From: Planctomycetota bacterium
Lineage (GTDB): Bacteria > Planctomycetota > UBA8742 > UBA2392
NCBI GenBank assembly: GCA_022071975.1
Contig: JAJVIO010000014.1
Coordinates: forward strand, 1 to 64,000
Length of the DNA stretch: 64,000 nt
Reading direction: 5' to 3'
Below, piece after piece: positions 27,411 to 37,463 of this stretch (positions within the stretch are counted from its first letter, which is position 1; each line of letters begins with the position of its first letter). The notes under the pieces were generated by a model that was not told the DNA's origin, did not search any database, and saw nothing but the letters and a program-made list of their open reading frames with translations. The position numbers and the translations under genes were made by a program.

Positions 27411-28056
27411 AACCGGGCTCGTACTCAAGCTCCCAGGCCTGCGGCGTGCCCAGCGGCGTGGCTTTCGCCTTCACCAGCTTCAGACCGGCGGCTTTGACCG
27501 CCGCGTGGAAGCCGTCCGAGCACTGGATGCTCCAGTGCCGGCCCAGGTCTTCGCCCAGCTTGCAGGCCACGTTGACTTCGCTGCCGTAGACGTCCTGGTC
27601 GCCGAACTTCAATACCTTCCCGTAGCCCAGGCCGATGCTCAGCAGCAGCTTCTCGGCGTCGTCGCGGTCGCGGTTGTAGGCGTAGCTGGCCTGCTGCATG
27701 GCGAGCGCGCACTTGAGCGCCGCTTCCGGCCGGCGGAACAGCACCATCATGCTGTCGCCTTCGACCTTCAGCAGCAAGCCGCTGTGGGCCTCGATGATCG
27801 GGATGTAGATGCGGAACGACTCGAAGATCACCTGCAGGAAGTGCGTCACGCCGAAGCTGGCGACGTGGCGGGAAAAGCCCGCCAGGTCGGTGTACATGAC
27901 GGCCCAGGTCTCGCCGTACAGGTCCCAGATCTGGGCGTCGATGGCCGCGCGGTCTGAGCCCGTGTCGGCCCGCTCAGCCAGCAGCTTGTTCAGCCGCGCC
28001 TGCATGGCCGGGTAGGTGACGCAGTGCGACGTCGGCAACAGAACGTGATTGAGCAT
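27409..28056 (-). CDS. class III adenylate/guanylate cyclase-like protein
   Basis: 215 residues from the ATG at 28056. The catalytic domain is short and stands alone: AVMYTDLAGFSRHVASFG supplies the first metal Asp, KVEGDSMMVLFRRP the second Asp and turn, and YGSEVNVACKLGED corresponds to the purine/transition-state region. No sensory domain, membrane span or HAMP is present. It may make cAMP, or be a degenerate regulator; substrate-determining residues are not clear to me. A TTG 54 bp upstream would extend it without adding conserved sequence. It lies 57 bp downstream of uppS on the same strand. Confidence 0.8.
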   Translation of the reverse strand: MLNHVLLPTSHCVTYPAMQARLNKLLAERADTGSDRAAIDAQIWDLYGETWAVMYTDLAGFSRHVASFGVTHFLQVIFESFRIYIPIIEAHSGLLLKVEGDSMMVLFRRPEAALKCALAMQQASYAYNRDRDDAEKLLLSIGLGYGKVLKFGDQDVYGSEVNVACKLGEDLGRHWSIQCSDGFHAAVKAAGLKLVKAKATPLGTPQAWELEYEPG

Positions 28057-28113
28057 GGCTGACCCCGCGGGAAGTCCCCCTACGGTGCCGCGAAGTTCAA
28101 CGCCTTGCAAGAA

Positions 28114-28851
28114 CTACCCCGCCGCGGACTGGGATTCCGCGCGCTTCTTCAGCCCGCCAAAGCGGCGTTCGCGGCCGCCGAAGTCGCGCAGGGCCGCGTG
28201 CAGGTGCTCTTCGCGGAAGTCGGGCCACAGGGTGTCGGTGACGTACAGCTCGGCGTAGCTGATCTGCCACAGCAGGAAGTTGCTGAGCCGCATCTCGCCC
28301 GCCGTGCGGATCACCAGGTCGGGCTCCGGCATGTCGGGCTGGTACAGGTGCGCGGTGATGGCCGCTTCGTCGATCTGCTCGGCCTTCTGCTCGCCGCGCT
28401 CGACCTTCAGGGCCAGCTTGCGCATGGCATCGGCCAGTTCAGCGCGCCCGCCGTAACTCAGGGCCAGGCACAGCAGCGTGCCGGTGTTGCGGCTGGTCAG
28501 CTCGGTTGTCTTCTCGAGTTCCTTGCGAACATCCTTGGGCAGGCGCTCGAGGCGGCCGATGGCGCCAAAGCGCATGTTGTTGCGCATCAGCGTGTCGCGC
28601 TCCTTGACCAGGAAGCGCTTCAGCATGCGCATCAGGAACTCGATCTCAAGGCGCGGGCGCTTCCAGTTCTCTTCGGAGAACGCGTACAGCGTCAGTTGTC
28701 CCACGCCCAGCCGCGCGCACTCTTCGCTGATCGCGCGCACGCTGTCGATGCCGGCCTGGTGCCCCTTCACGCGACGCATACCGCGGGCCTCGGCCCAGCG
28801 GCCGTTGCCGTCCATGATGATCGCGATGTGCGCGGGAACGGGGAGGTTCAT
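28114..28851 (-). CDS. uppS: isoprenyl transferase (undecaprenyl diphosphate synthase)
   Basis: 245 residues, the standard length. Makes the C55 lipid carrier for peptidoglycan and surface polysaccharide by adding isopentenyl units in cis. Clear motifs: AIIMDGNGRWAEARG with catalytic Asp and P-loop Arg, GHQAGIDSVRAI, LTLYAFSEENWKRP, and C-terminal LVIRTAGEMRLSNFLLWQISYAELY. Usually the last block reads RTSGExRLSNF; here Ala replaces Ser, a mild change. Heads a minus-strand pair with the cyclase gene. Confidence 0.95.
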   Translation of the reverse strand: MNLPVPAHIAIIMDGNGRWAEARGMRRVKGHQAGIDSVRAISEECARLGVGQLTLYAFSEENWKRPRLEIEFLMRMLKRFLVKERDTLMRNNMRFGAIGRLERLPKDVRKELEKTTELTSRNTGTLLCLALSYGGRAELADAMRKLALKVERGEQKAEQIDEAAITAHLYQPDMPEPDLVIRTAGEMRLSNFLLWQISYAELYVTDTLWPDFREEHLHAALRDFGGRERRFGGLKKRAESQSAAG

Positions 28852-28920
28852 TTAACTCTCTGGCGCAAAGTACCCGCGGTAATGGTATTGAGATCACGAG
28901 TAGAAGGCAAGGGTTGTTGG

Positions 28921-29101
28921 TCAGGAGGCAGTTTTCAGGAGGCAGGAGGCAGGATGCAGGAGGCAGGAGGCAGGAGGCAGAAGGCAGGAGGCAGGCGGCA
29001 GGAAGTAGGAAGCGGACGATAGTTCGCAGGGGAAGTCATCAGAATGCCCGCAGGGGCGTCAGCTTTTCCTGCATCCTGCATCCAGCCTCCTGCCTCCTGA
29101 A
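28921..29101. repeat. heptamer-arm inverted element, no cargo (uppS-GNAT gap)
   Basis: Left arm of about 92 bp begins TCAGGAGGCAG and runs through more than ten GGCAGGA units to 29012; the centre is 54 bp without a gene; the right arm (29067-29101) reads CCTGCATCCTGCATCC and on, ending CTGCCTCCTGA. The tips TCAGGAGGCAG and CTGCCTCCTGA are exact reverse complements. The right tip ends 1-2 nt from the stop codon of the GNAT gene. Confidence 0.9.
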
Positions 29102-29575
29102 CTACAGCTTCTTCTTCAGGCTGATCGCCCGCGGCCGATATCCCAGCTTCTCGTACATCTTCGCGGCGGCCGGGTTGTGGGCCATCACCTGCAGCCCGAT
29201 CAGGGATTGGCCGCCGGCCTGCAGCAGCTCGACCACGGCCGCGTGCAGGGCGGTGGCCACGCCGCGGCGGCGGAACTGGGGCAGTACGGAGAGGTCGAAA
29301 ATCCAGGGGTCCACGCGCTGCGTGAAGAAATCAGTCTGTTGGCCCAGCCAGCAATGGCCGGCGTACTTGCCGTCGATTTCAGCCACCAGCACGGTGTTGC
29401 GGCGCGCGTCGTGTGGCGCGAAGTGTTTCAAGAGCCACTGGTGATGACGCTTGAACTCCTCTTCGTCAACCGGCTCGTCGGGCGGGATGGAGTCGCGAAA
29501 GGTGCGGTAGTTCAGCGCCGCAAAGCTGCGGGCATCACGCAGGTGATCGTAGTGACGGATGCGAATCTCACCCAT
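29102..29575 (-). CDS. GNAT-family N-acetyltransferase
   Basis: 157 residues. Acetyl-CoA-binding motif visible as LSVLPQFRRRGVATALHAAVVELLQAGG (motif A, about 95-122) and a C-terminal NPAAAKMYEKLGYRPR (motif B). N-terminal MGEIRIRHYDHLRDARSFAALN fits the fold. Substrate unknown. Its stop codon touches the heptamer element on one side, while the nuclease/direct-repeat region starts about 60 bp beyond its start. Confidence 0.88.
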   Translation of the reverse strand: MGEIRIRHYDHLRDARSFAALNYRTFRDSIPPDEPVDEEEFKRHHQWLLKHFAPHDARRNTVLVAEIDGKYAGHCWLGQQTDFFTQRVDPWIFDLSVLPQFRRRGVATALHAAVVELLQAGGQSLIGLQVMAHNPAAAKMYEKLGYRPRAISLKKKL

Positions 29576-29635
29576 AACGCCGCCCCAGAATCAGGCAGCA
29601 AGCTTGGCATCGGATCAGGGCCGCTGCAACGTCCG

Positions 29636-29720
29636 CATACTTCGCGGCCAAGCGGATCGAGCACTTCAATAAGCTATGGCCTGCCATACGTAGCGGCCCT
29701 CTTTACGCGCGAGCGGAAAG
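29636..29720. repeat. 85-bp direct repeat, copy 1
   Basis: Identical to 30047-30131 except for one base (TTTACGCG here, TTTCCGCG there). It starts CATACTTCGCGGCCAAGCGG and ends GCGAGCGGAAAG, 2 bp before the stop codon of the GIY-YIG gene. Both copies are in the same orientation, 411 bp apart. Confidence 0.95.
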
Positions 29721-29722
29721 GC

Positions 29723-29965
29723 TTACAAGAAGTGTCGCTTGGCAAATGCGTTTCCGGATCCCGTCTTCAGGTACTTCTCGAATTCTCGGGCTCTCTGCTC
29801 ATCCGCGAACCGCAACACGACTACATACTCCCAAGGCATCCATTTGGACGTGTGCTTGGAGCCTCCGCTGTTGTGTTCCTTCAGGCGGCGCTGGATGTCA
29901 TCTGTTATGCCAAAGTAGATGCGGTCGGGGTGGGATACGCTGCGAATGATGTAAACGTACCACAT
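29723..29965 (-). CDS. small GIY-YIG nuclease-domain protein
   Basis: 80 residues from the ATG at 29965, which has an excellent AAGGAGGA ribosome site. The single domain shows WYVYIIRS (GIY part), IYFGITDDIQRRLKEHN (YIG part with catalytic Arg) and a closing FEKYLKTGSGNAFAKRH with the conserved Glu. This is the stand-alone GIY-YIG (UPF0213/YhbQ-like) family, whose members nick or cut DNA; biological roles are mostly unknown. The gene nearly fills the space between two 85-bp direct repeats beside tRNA-Ala, which suggests a mobile or site-specific unit. Confidence 0.88.
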   Translation of the reverse strand: MWYVYIIRSVSHPDRIYFGITDDIQRRLKEHNSGGSKHTSKWMPWEYVVVLRFADEQRAREFEKYLKTGSGNAFAKRHFL

Positions 29966-30046
29966 GGTCGACCAGTCCTCCTTCGCCAAGGGTTGCTGCG
30001 CAACGTCCGCTTGCCAACGCACTGCGTTGGCGCGGATGGAGGACAC

Positions 30047-30131
30047 CATACTTCGCGGCCAAGCGGATCGAGCACTTCAATAAGCTATGGCCTGCCATAC
30101 GTAGCGGCCCTCTTTCCGCGCGAGCGGAAAG
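30047..30131. repeat. 85-bp direct repeat, copy 2, with hairpin
   Basis: Second copy of the 29636 repeat. Here the last part joins a hairpin, CGGCCCTCTTTCCGC / GCGGAAAGAGGGCCG (15-bp stem, GCGA loop, about 30103-30137). The first 14 bases (CATACTTCGCGGCC) recur inverted at 30134-30147, so this copy is a closed palindromic unit of about 100 bp whereas copy 1 is cut short. Confidence 0.93.
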
Positions 30132-30145
30132 AGGGCCGCGAAGTA

Positions 30146-30171
30146 TGGTGGACCGGAGGGGAGTCGAACCC
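30146..30171 (-). repeat. duplicated 3' end of tRNA-Ala (att-like)
   Basis: 26 bp identical to the 3' end (T-loop, acceptor strand and CCA) of the intact tRNA-Ala at 30300-30325. The rest of the tRNA is absent. A repeated tRNA 3' end is the standard footprint of integrase-mediated insertion, though no integrase is present; the copies are 154 bp apart. Confidence 0.9.
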
Positions 30172-30299
30172 GCAAACAGTCCGGTGGACTGTTTGCGACG
30201 CGAAGTAGCCCGGCCAAAGCCCGCCCATAGGCGGGCGACGCCGGGCGTAAACGAAGCGGTCGCGCGAGTTAGCTGCTTCGCGCGACCGCTCTTGATTCC
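30172..30299. other. hairpin-dense spacer between tRNA-end copies
   Basis: Three strong stems in 128 bp: CGCAAACAGTCC/GGACTGTTTGCG with a 3-nt loop (30171-30197), GCCCGCC/GGCGGGC with a CATA loop (near 30219-30236), and AGCGGTCGCGCGA/TCGCGCGACCGCT (near 30257-30292). The last may terminate tRNA-Ala transcription (minus strand). No gene. Confidence 0.75.
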
Positions 30300-30375
<76 letters not shown>

Positions 30376-30489
30376 ATGGTTGTCAGCGCCTTGGCGCGGC
30401 GGGAAAGGTACTTCTACTTCATCTAAAGCACAACAGGCAGTCTCGCCGTTTTCTCTCCAACGGCCCGGGGTTTCTGCTAACGTCCGCCC

Positions 30490-31622
30490 ATGCGCCGCTT
30501 TGCGCCCTACCTGCTCGTGATCGCCGCCGCGCTGCTGACCAGCCTGCTGCTGCCGGCCCCCGAGCGCGCCGTGCAGGCCGACGCCGGCGAGATCGCCCGC
30601 GCCACCGGCATCCGCGTGCTGGGCGCCACCCGGGGCTACGCCACGACCGCGCTGTGGCTGCGCGCCGGCGACGCCTACCGCCGCGGCGACCTGTACGAAA
30701 CCCTCGCCACCTACCAGCTGATCCGCGAGCTGCAGCCACGCAACCCGGCCGTCTACAGCTACCTGGCCTGGAACCAGGCCTACAACATCTCGACCCAGTT
30801 CCCCGAGCGCGAGCGCCGCGAAGAATGGGTAATCCGCGGCCTGCGCACCCTGCACGAGGGCCAGCAGCGCCTGCCCGGCGACGCCAGCCTGCGACTGGAT
30901 GAATGGAACTTCGTGCTCAACCGCTCGATCGGCTACCCGCGGGCAATCCTCGCCACCGAGCGCGAACGGCTGCGCGAAGCCGATCCCGCCTGGGCCGAAA
31001 TTACCGGCGTAGCACTGAGGCTGCACGCCGATCTCAGCCCCGCGGACCAGGCCGTGCTGGATGACTTCCTTGAAAACATCGGCCTGCAGCTGAGCCTGTT
31101 CGACCTGGCCGACGACTACTCTTCGCTGTCTGAGGCCGATCGCAACCGCCTTCTGGACCCGGGTTTCGAGGCGCTGTCGCCCGCCGAGCAGGGCGAGCTG
31201 GGCGAAGCCTTCCGCCCCCTGGAGCGCGTCCAGATGCGCGCCTTGTTCAGCCTCAGTCCCGACGTGCTGGCGTTCATGGCGCTGGCCCACTGGTGCCGGC
31301 TGCACGCCATGGTGCTCGTGATCACGCCTGCCTTGGAGAATCAACCGCACGGGCTGGCCGTCGAAGGGGCGCTGCTGAACAGCCTACGCATGGCCGCGCG
31401 CAGGCTGCCGCCAACCCTGGCGCCTGAGGCCCGGCAAGATTTTGAGCGGCGATATAAGGAAGCAGTTGCACAAGCGTTCGTCTCGGGTATAGAGAACGCC
31501 CTCCGGATTGGCGGGCAAAGTGCCGCACTGGAGTTTTTGGACGACGTAAGAATCAACTTCGCGGGCCAGCCCGAGCTGCTGCCCCCGGAGGCGATAGACC
31601 GAGCGCACCAGGAGATTCTGAA

Positions 31623-31626
<4 letters not shown>
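30490..31626 (+). CDS. hypothetical membrane-anchored protein upstream of hppA
   Basis: 378 residues, family not recognised. One N-terminal hydrophobic helix (YLLVIAAALLTSLLLP) acts as a signal anchor; the rest is helical with TPR-like pacing (LWLRAGDAYRRGDLYETLATYQLIRELQPRNPAVYSYLAWNQAY). Its TGA overlaps the ATG of hppA (ATGA), so the two are coupled. Function unknown; a scaffold role near the inner membrane is only a guess. Confidence 0.75.
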
Positions 31627-34544
<2,918 letters not shown>

Positions 34545-34558
34545 CGCGGCCTGATCCA

Positions 34559-34591
34559 AGCCGGACGCCCTCGGGCGTCCGGTTTGCTTTT
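34559..34591 (+). terminator. rho-independent terminator of hppA
   Basis: CCGGACGCCC / GGGCGTCCGG stem (34561-34582) with a TC loop, followed by TTTGCTTTT. Confidence 0.9.
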
Positions 34592-34623
34592 GCCAGCGTT
34601 GCGCTGGCCTCTATGCTGGTTGC

Positions 34624-35703
34624 ATGCTGCGACTGCTCTGCCTGCTCTGCCTGTGTTGCGCGCCCCTGTGGGCTGTCGCGCCCGAACGCGGCAGCGACCT
34701 CACGCTCGAGTCCGCGGCGCTGGAGATCAAGCTGCTGCCCGGCGACCAGGCCGAAGTCGCCTGCCGCATCACCCTGGCCAACCCGGGCACGGCCGGCGAG
34801 TTCGAGCTTTCGCTGCCCGACGACTTCATCCCCGCCAGGCAGCACGAGGCGTTCACCCTGCAGGTAGACGGCAAGGCCCACGCGCCCACGGGGCATGAAT
34901 CCCGCGCGTTCCGCTGGAAGCTGCGCGTCGAGGCCGGCGCGCGACACACACTGGCCTGGTCCTACAGCTGCGGCACCACGCTGCTGCCGCAAGCCCATCC
35001 GCTCGGCCGCCGCGAGTTGCGCGTGCGGCTCAGCCACCTGCGCGGTTACGCCGCGCTGCCGGAGTCCGTGCCCGTCAGCGTTACCTTCACGGGACTTCCG
35101 CCGGAGTTGTTCGGCCAGACCGCGGACGCCCCGCTGAAGCTCCAGCACGGCGGCGGCGCGCAGATTGACGACTTCAGTTTCAGCTGGTTCGCCGCCACGA
35201 TCGCCGGGAAAACCGCTACCCTGACCGCGCTGCGCGACGGCTACAGCGAGCCGCAACGCACGGCCGAGAACCGCGCCTGGACCGCCACCCTCGCCGACCT
35301 GGCCGACGTGCAATCCCTGGCCGGTGATCACGCCGCTTTGGCCGCCACCTGTGAAACGCTGGCGAAGCTCGAGCGCGACTCCGGAAAGGCCATCACCCAC
35401 TGCGGCCCCGGCGCGCAGTGGCGTCGCTACGTGCCCTGGGAGCTGCGCCGCCTGGCTGCCCTGGAGGCTGCGGGAGCCGACGCCAAGGCCTGCGCGCAGG
35501 CCGCCAAGGCCGTGATGGCGCCGCGCTGGGCGACCTACCTGGAGGCACGCGGCAAGCCTCGGCCATTTGACCACTTCGACTTCGTGAAGTTCGGCAACTA
35601 CTGGGACTACGACTGGCCCCGCACCCGCGAGCTGTACGCACGCGCGCTGGAGATTCTTGGGGAAGCAGACGCAGCGAAGGCCGTTAAAGAGGTCAGGGAT
35701 TGA
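34624..35703 (+). CDS. hypothetical secreted protein
   Basis: 359 residues, family not recognised. Signal peptide MLRLLCLLCLCCAPLWA; residues about 20-200 look like a beta-sandwich (LTLESAALEIKLLPGDQAEV; TLANPGTAGEFELSLPDDF; HTLAWSYSCGTTLLP), similar in feel to DUF4424-like or wall-associated domains; the C-terminal 150 residues are helical with TPR-like spacing (ALAATCETLAKLERDSG; LYARALEILGEADAAKAV). Ends 2 bp before the next gene, so it is probably co-transcribed with the TPR-peptidase. Confidence 0.72.
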   Translation: MLRLLCLLCLCCAPLWAVAPERGSDLTLESAALEIKLLPGDQAEVACRITLANPGTAGEFELSLPDDFIPARQHEAFTLQVDGKAHAPTGHESRAFRWKLRVEAGARHTLAWSYSCGTTLLPQAHPLGRRELRVRLSHLRGYAALPESVPVSVTFTGLPPELFGQTADAPLKLQHGGGAQIDDFSFSWFAATIAGKTATLTALRDGYSEPQRTAENRAWTATLADLADVQSLAGDHAALAATCETLAKLERDSGKAITHCGPGAQWRRYVPWELRRLAALEAAGADAKACAQAAKAVMAPRWATYLEARGKPRPFDHFDFVKFGNYWDYDWPRTRELYARALEILGEADAAKAVKEVRD

Positions 35704-35705
35704 GC

Positions 35706-37361
35706 ATGCTGACCCGCACCCTGCTTCTCTCGCTGCTGCTGGCCGCGCCGCTGTTTGCCGACGCCGAGGCCGACTACCAGGCGCTGCTGGATGCCTTCAA
35801 GGCCAAGCGCTACGCCGAGACGCTGGAGAAGGCCGAGAAATTCACGGCCGACCACGCCGACTACAAGTACGCCGACGCCGCCCACTACATGGGCGGCAAC
35901 GCGGGCCTGAACGGCGGCGACTACACCCGCGGCGAAGCGCTGTACCGCGCGCTGCTGGAGAAGCACCCGGGCAGCCGCCACGCGGGCAAGGCGCGCAACG
36001 AGCTGGTCACGCTGTTGGACGCCGCGCGCCGGCTGGACGACTGCATCACCCAGTGCGAGGCCAACCTGAAGGCCGAGCCCGAGGGCGCAAACCGCGACCG
36101 CTGGACCTACATGATCGGCCAGAGCCGCTTCCGCCTGTGGCAATTCGAACAGGCGGAGAAAGACCTGAAGGCGTTCCAGAAGCAGTTCCCGGATTCAAAG
36201 CTGCAGAACTCGGCCGTCTACTACCTTGAGCGCATCAACCCGAAACTCGAGATCGACAAGCACGGTGTGGTGGGCGGCTACAGCGGCAAGTACGTCGATG
36301 ACGTGCGCTTCCAGGCGGCGCTCAAACGCATGCCGGGCGAGGTGGCCGACGCCTGGAAAATCCTGAAGCAGACCCTGGGCGTTGACCTCAAGGGCGCGCA
36401 GGTGGTGTTCGAGTTCCGCGACAAGGGCTTCGCGCGCGACACCAACCGCGCCGTCACCGAGACCATCGCCGTCGACTACAAGCCCTACACACGCATCATC
36501 TTCTACACCGAGCACGTGGTGGTCAGCGCCGAGGACCACCGCAGCCGCATCGTCCACGAACTCAAGCACGCGGCCTTCCGCGACGTGATGGGCCAGGCCT
36601 ACCTCGACCTGCCCAAGTGGGTGCGCGAGGGGCTGGCCGTCTACGGCGCCGAACAGCTGGAGGACCGGCTGGCCGCTATCGTCGGCGGCGAGACTTTCTC
36701 CGGCCGGGACCCGCGCAAGCTGCTGGACGGCATCGACGACGCCGACCACGACACCAACGATTACCTGGAAGACGCGGCCGCGTTCCTGTGGCTGGAAGGC
36801 CGCAAAAAGGGCGCCGTGCACGCGTTCTGCCGGCGCCTGCTGAAGGGCGAGGATTACGGCAAGCTGTACGCCGAGCTCTCGGGTCTGCCCCTGCGCGAGG
36901 CGCTGGACGCCGCAGCCGCCTTCACGCTCGAACTGGTGGAGAAGCGCCTGGGCGACGCCGAAGAAGAGTTCATCCGCATCCGCGACGAAGACTTCCGCAG
37001 CGGCGGCAAGGCCGAGTGGGTGAACGACAAAGGCGCCGAGCAATACCGCGCCTGGTTGAAGGCGAACCCGGACCACCCCCTGGCCGCCAACTGCCGCTAC
37101 CGGCTGGGCAAGGCGCTGATCAACGCCGGCAAGTATGAGGAAGGCCGCGAGTGCCTGCGCAATGTGCTTGAGCTCGACCAGGTGCGCAGCTCGATCTGCG
37201 ACGACGCGCAATACTGGATCGCCGTCAGCTACGAGCGCGAGGGCGAAGCCGAGCTCGCCAAGCAGGCCTGGGGCGTGCTGCTGCGCGACTACAGCTGGTC
37301 GCGCGCCGCCATCGAGCGCAAGGACACCCACCAGGCCGCCGGCCCCGAGCAGGAAAAGTAA
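35706..37361 (+). CDS. secreted TPR protein with MA-like zinc metallopeptidase core
   Basis: 551 residues. Signal peptide MLTRTLLLSLLLAAPLFA. N-terminal TPR array (about 18-175), then a peptidase-MA-like domain (about 255-400) with the zinc site HELKH (HExxH) and the downstream WVREGLAVYGAE, whose Glu is the expected third ligand, then C-terminal TPRs (about 430-540: NCRYRLGKALINAGKYEEGRECL). A gluzincin protease held between two TPR scaffolds, facing the periplasm or surface. The start ATG is 2 bp after the preceding stop. Confidence 0.82.
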   Translation: MLTRTLLLSLLLAAPLFADAEADYQALLDAFKAKRYAETLEKAEKFTADHADYKYADAAHYMGGNAGLNGGDYTRGEALYRALLEKHPGSRHAGKARNELVTLLDAARRLDDCITQCEANLKAEPEGANRDRWTYMIGQSRFRLWQFEQAEKDLKAFQKQFPDSKLQNSAVYYLERINPKLEIDKHGVVGGYSGKYVDDVRFQAALKRMPGEVADAWKILKQTLGVDLKGAQVVFEFRDKGFARDTNRAVTETIAVDYKPYTRIIFYTEHVVVSAEDHRSRIVHELKHAAFRDVMGQAYLDLPKWVREGLAVYGAEQLEDRLAAIVGGETFSGRDPRKLLDGIDDADHDTNDYLEDAAAFLWLEGRKKGAVHAFCRRLLKGEDYGKLYAELSGLPLREALDAAAAFTLELVEKRLGDAEEEFIRIRDEDFRSGGKAEWVNDKGAEQYRAWLKANPDHPLAANCRYRLGKALINAGKYEEGRECLRNVLELDQVRSSICDDAQYWIAVSYEREGEAELAKQAWGVLLRDYSWSRAAIERKDTHQAAGPEQEK

Positions 37362-37388
37362 AGGCGCGCGATTGCCGCAGGGCGCAGG

Positions 37389-37431
37389 CCTCTGACCTCT
37401 AACCTCTAACCTCTGACCTCCGACCTCTGAC
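37389..37431. repeat. CTCTGAC heptamer array (single arm)
   Basis: Six head-to-tail units CTCTGAC, CTCTAAC, CTCTAAC, CTCTGAC, CTCCGAC, CTCTGAC upstream of uvrC. The same unit forms inverted arms at 40654-40736. No convincing partner arm near this copy. Confidence 0.85.
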
Positions 37432-37463
37432 ACATCCGCCCGGCGCGGTGTATCAATAGAGCA

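Noticed and set aside
30146-30171. A second tRNA gene
   Set aside because: Only the 3' 26 nt match tRNA-Ala; anticodon and D arms are missing, so it is a fragment.
35688-35699. Left partner arm for the CTCTGAC array at 37389
   Set aside because: AAGAGGTCAGGG is one unit inside a coding region; too little to be an arm.
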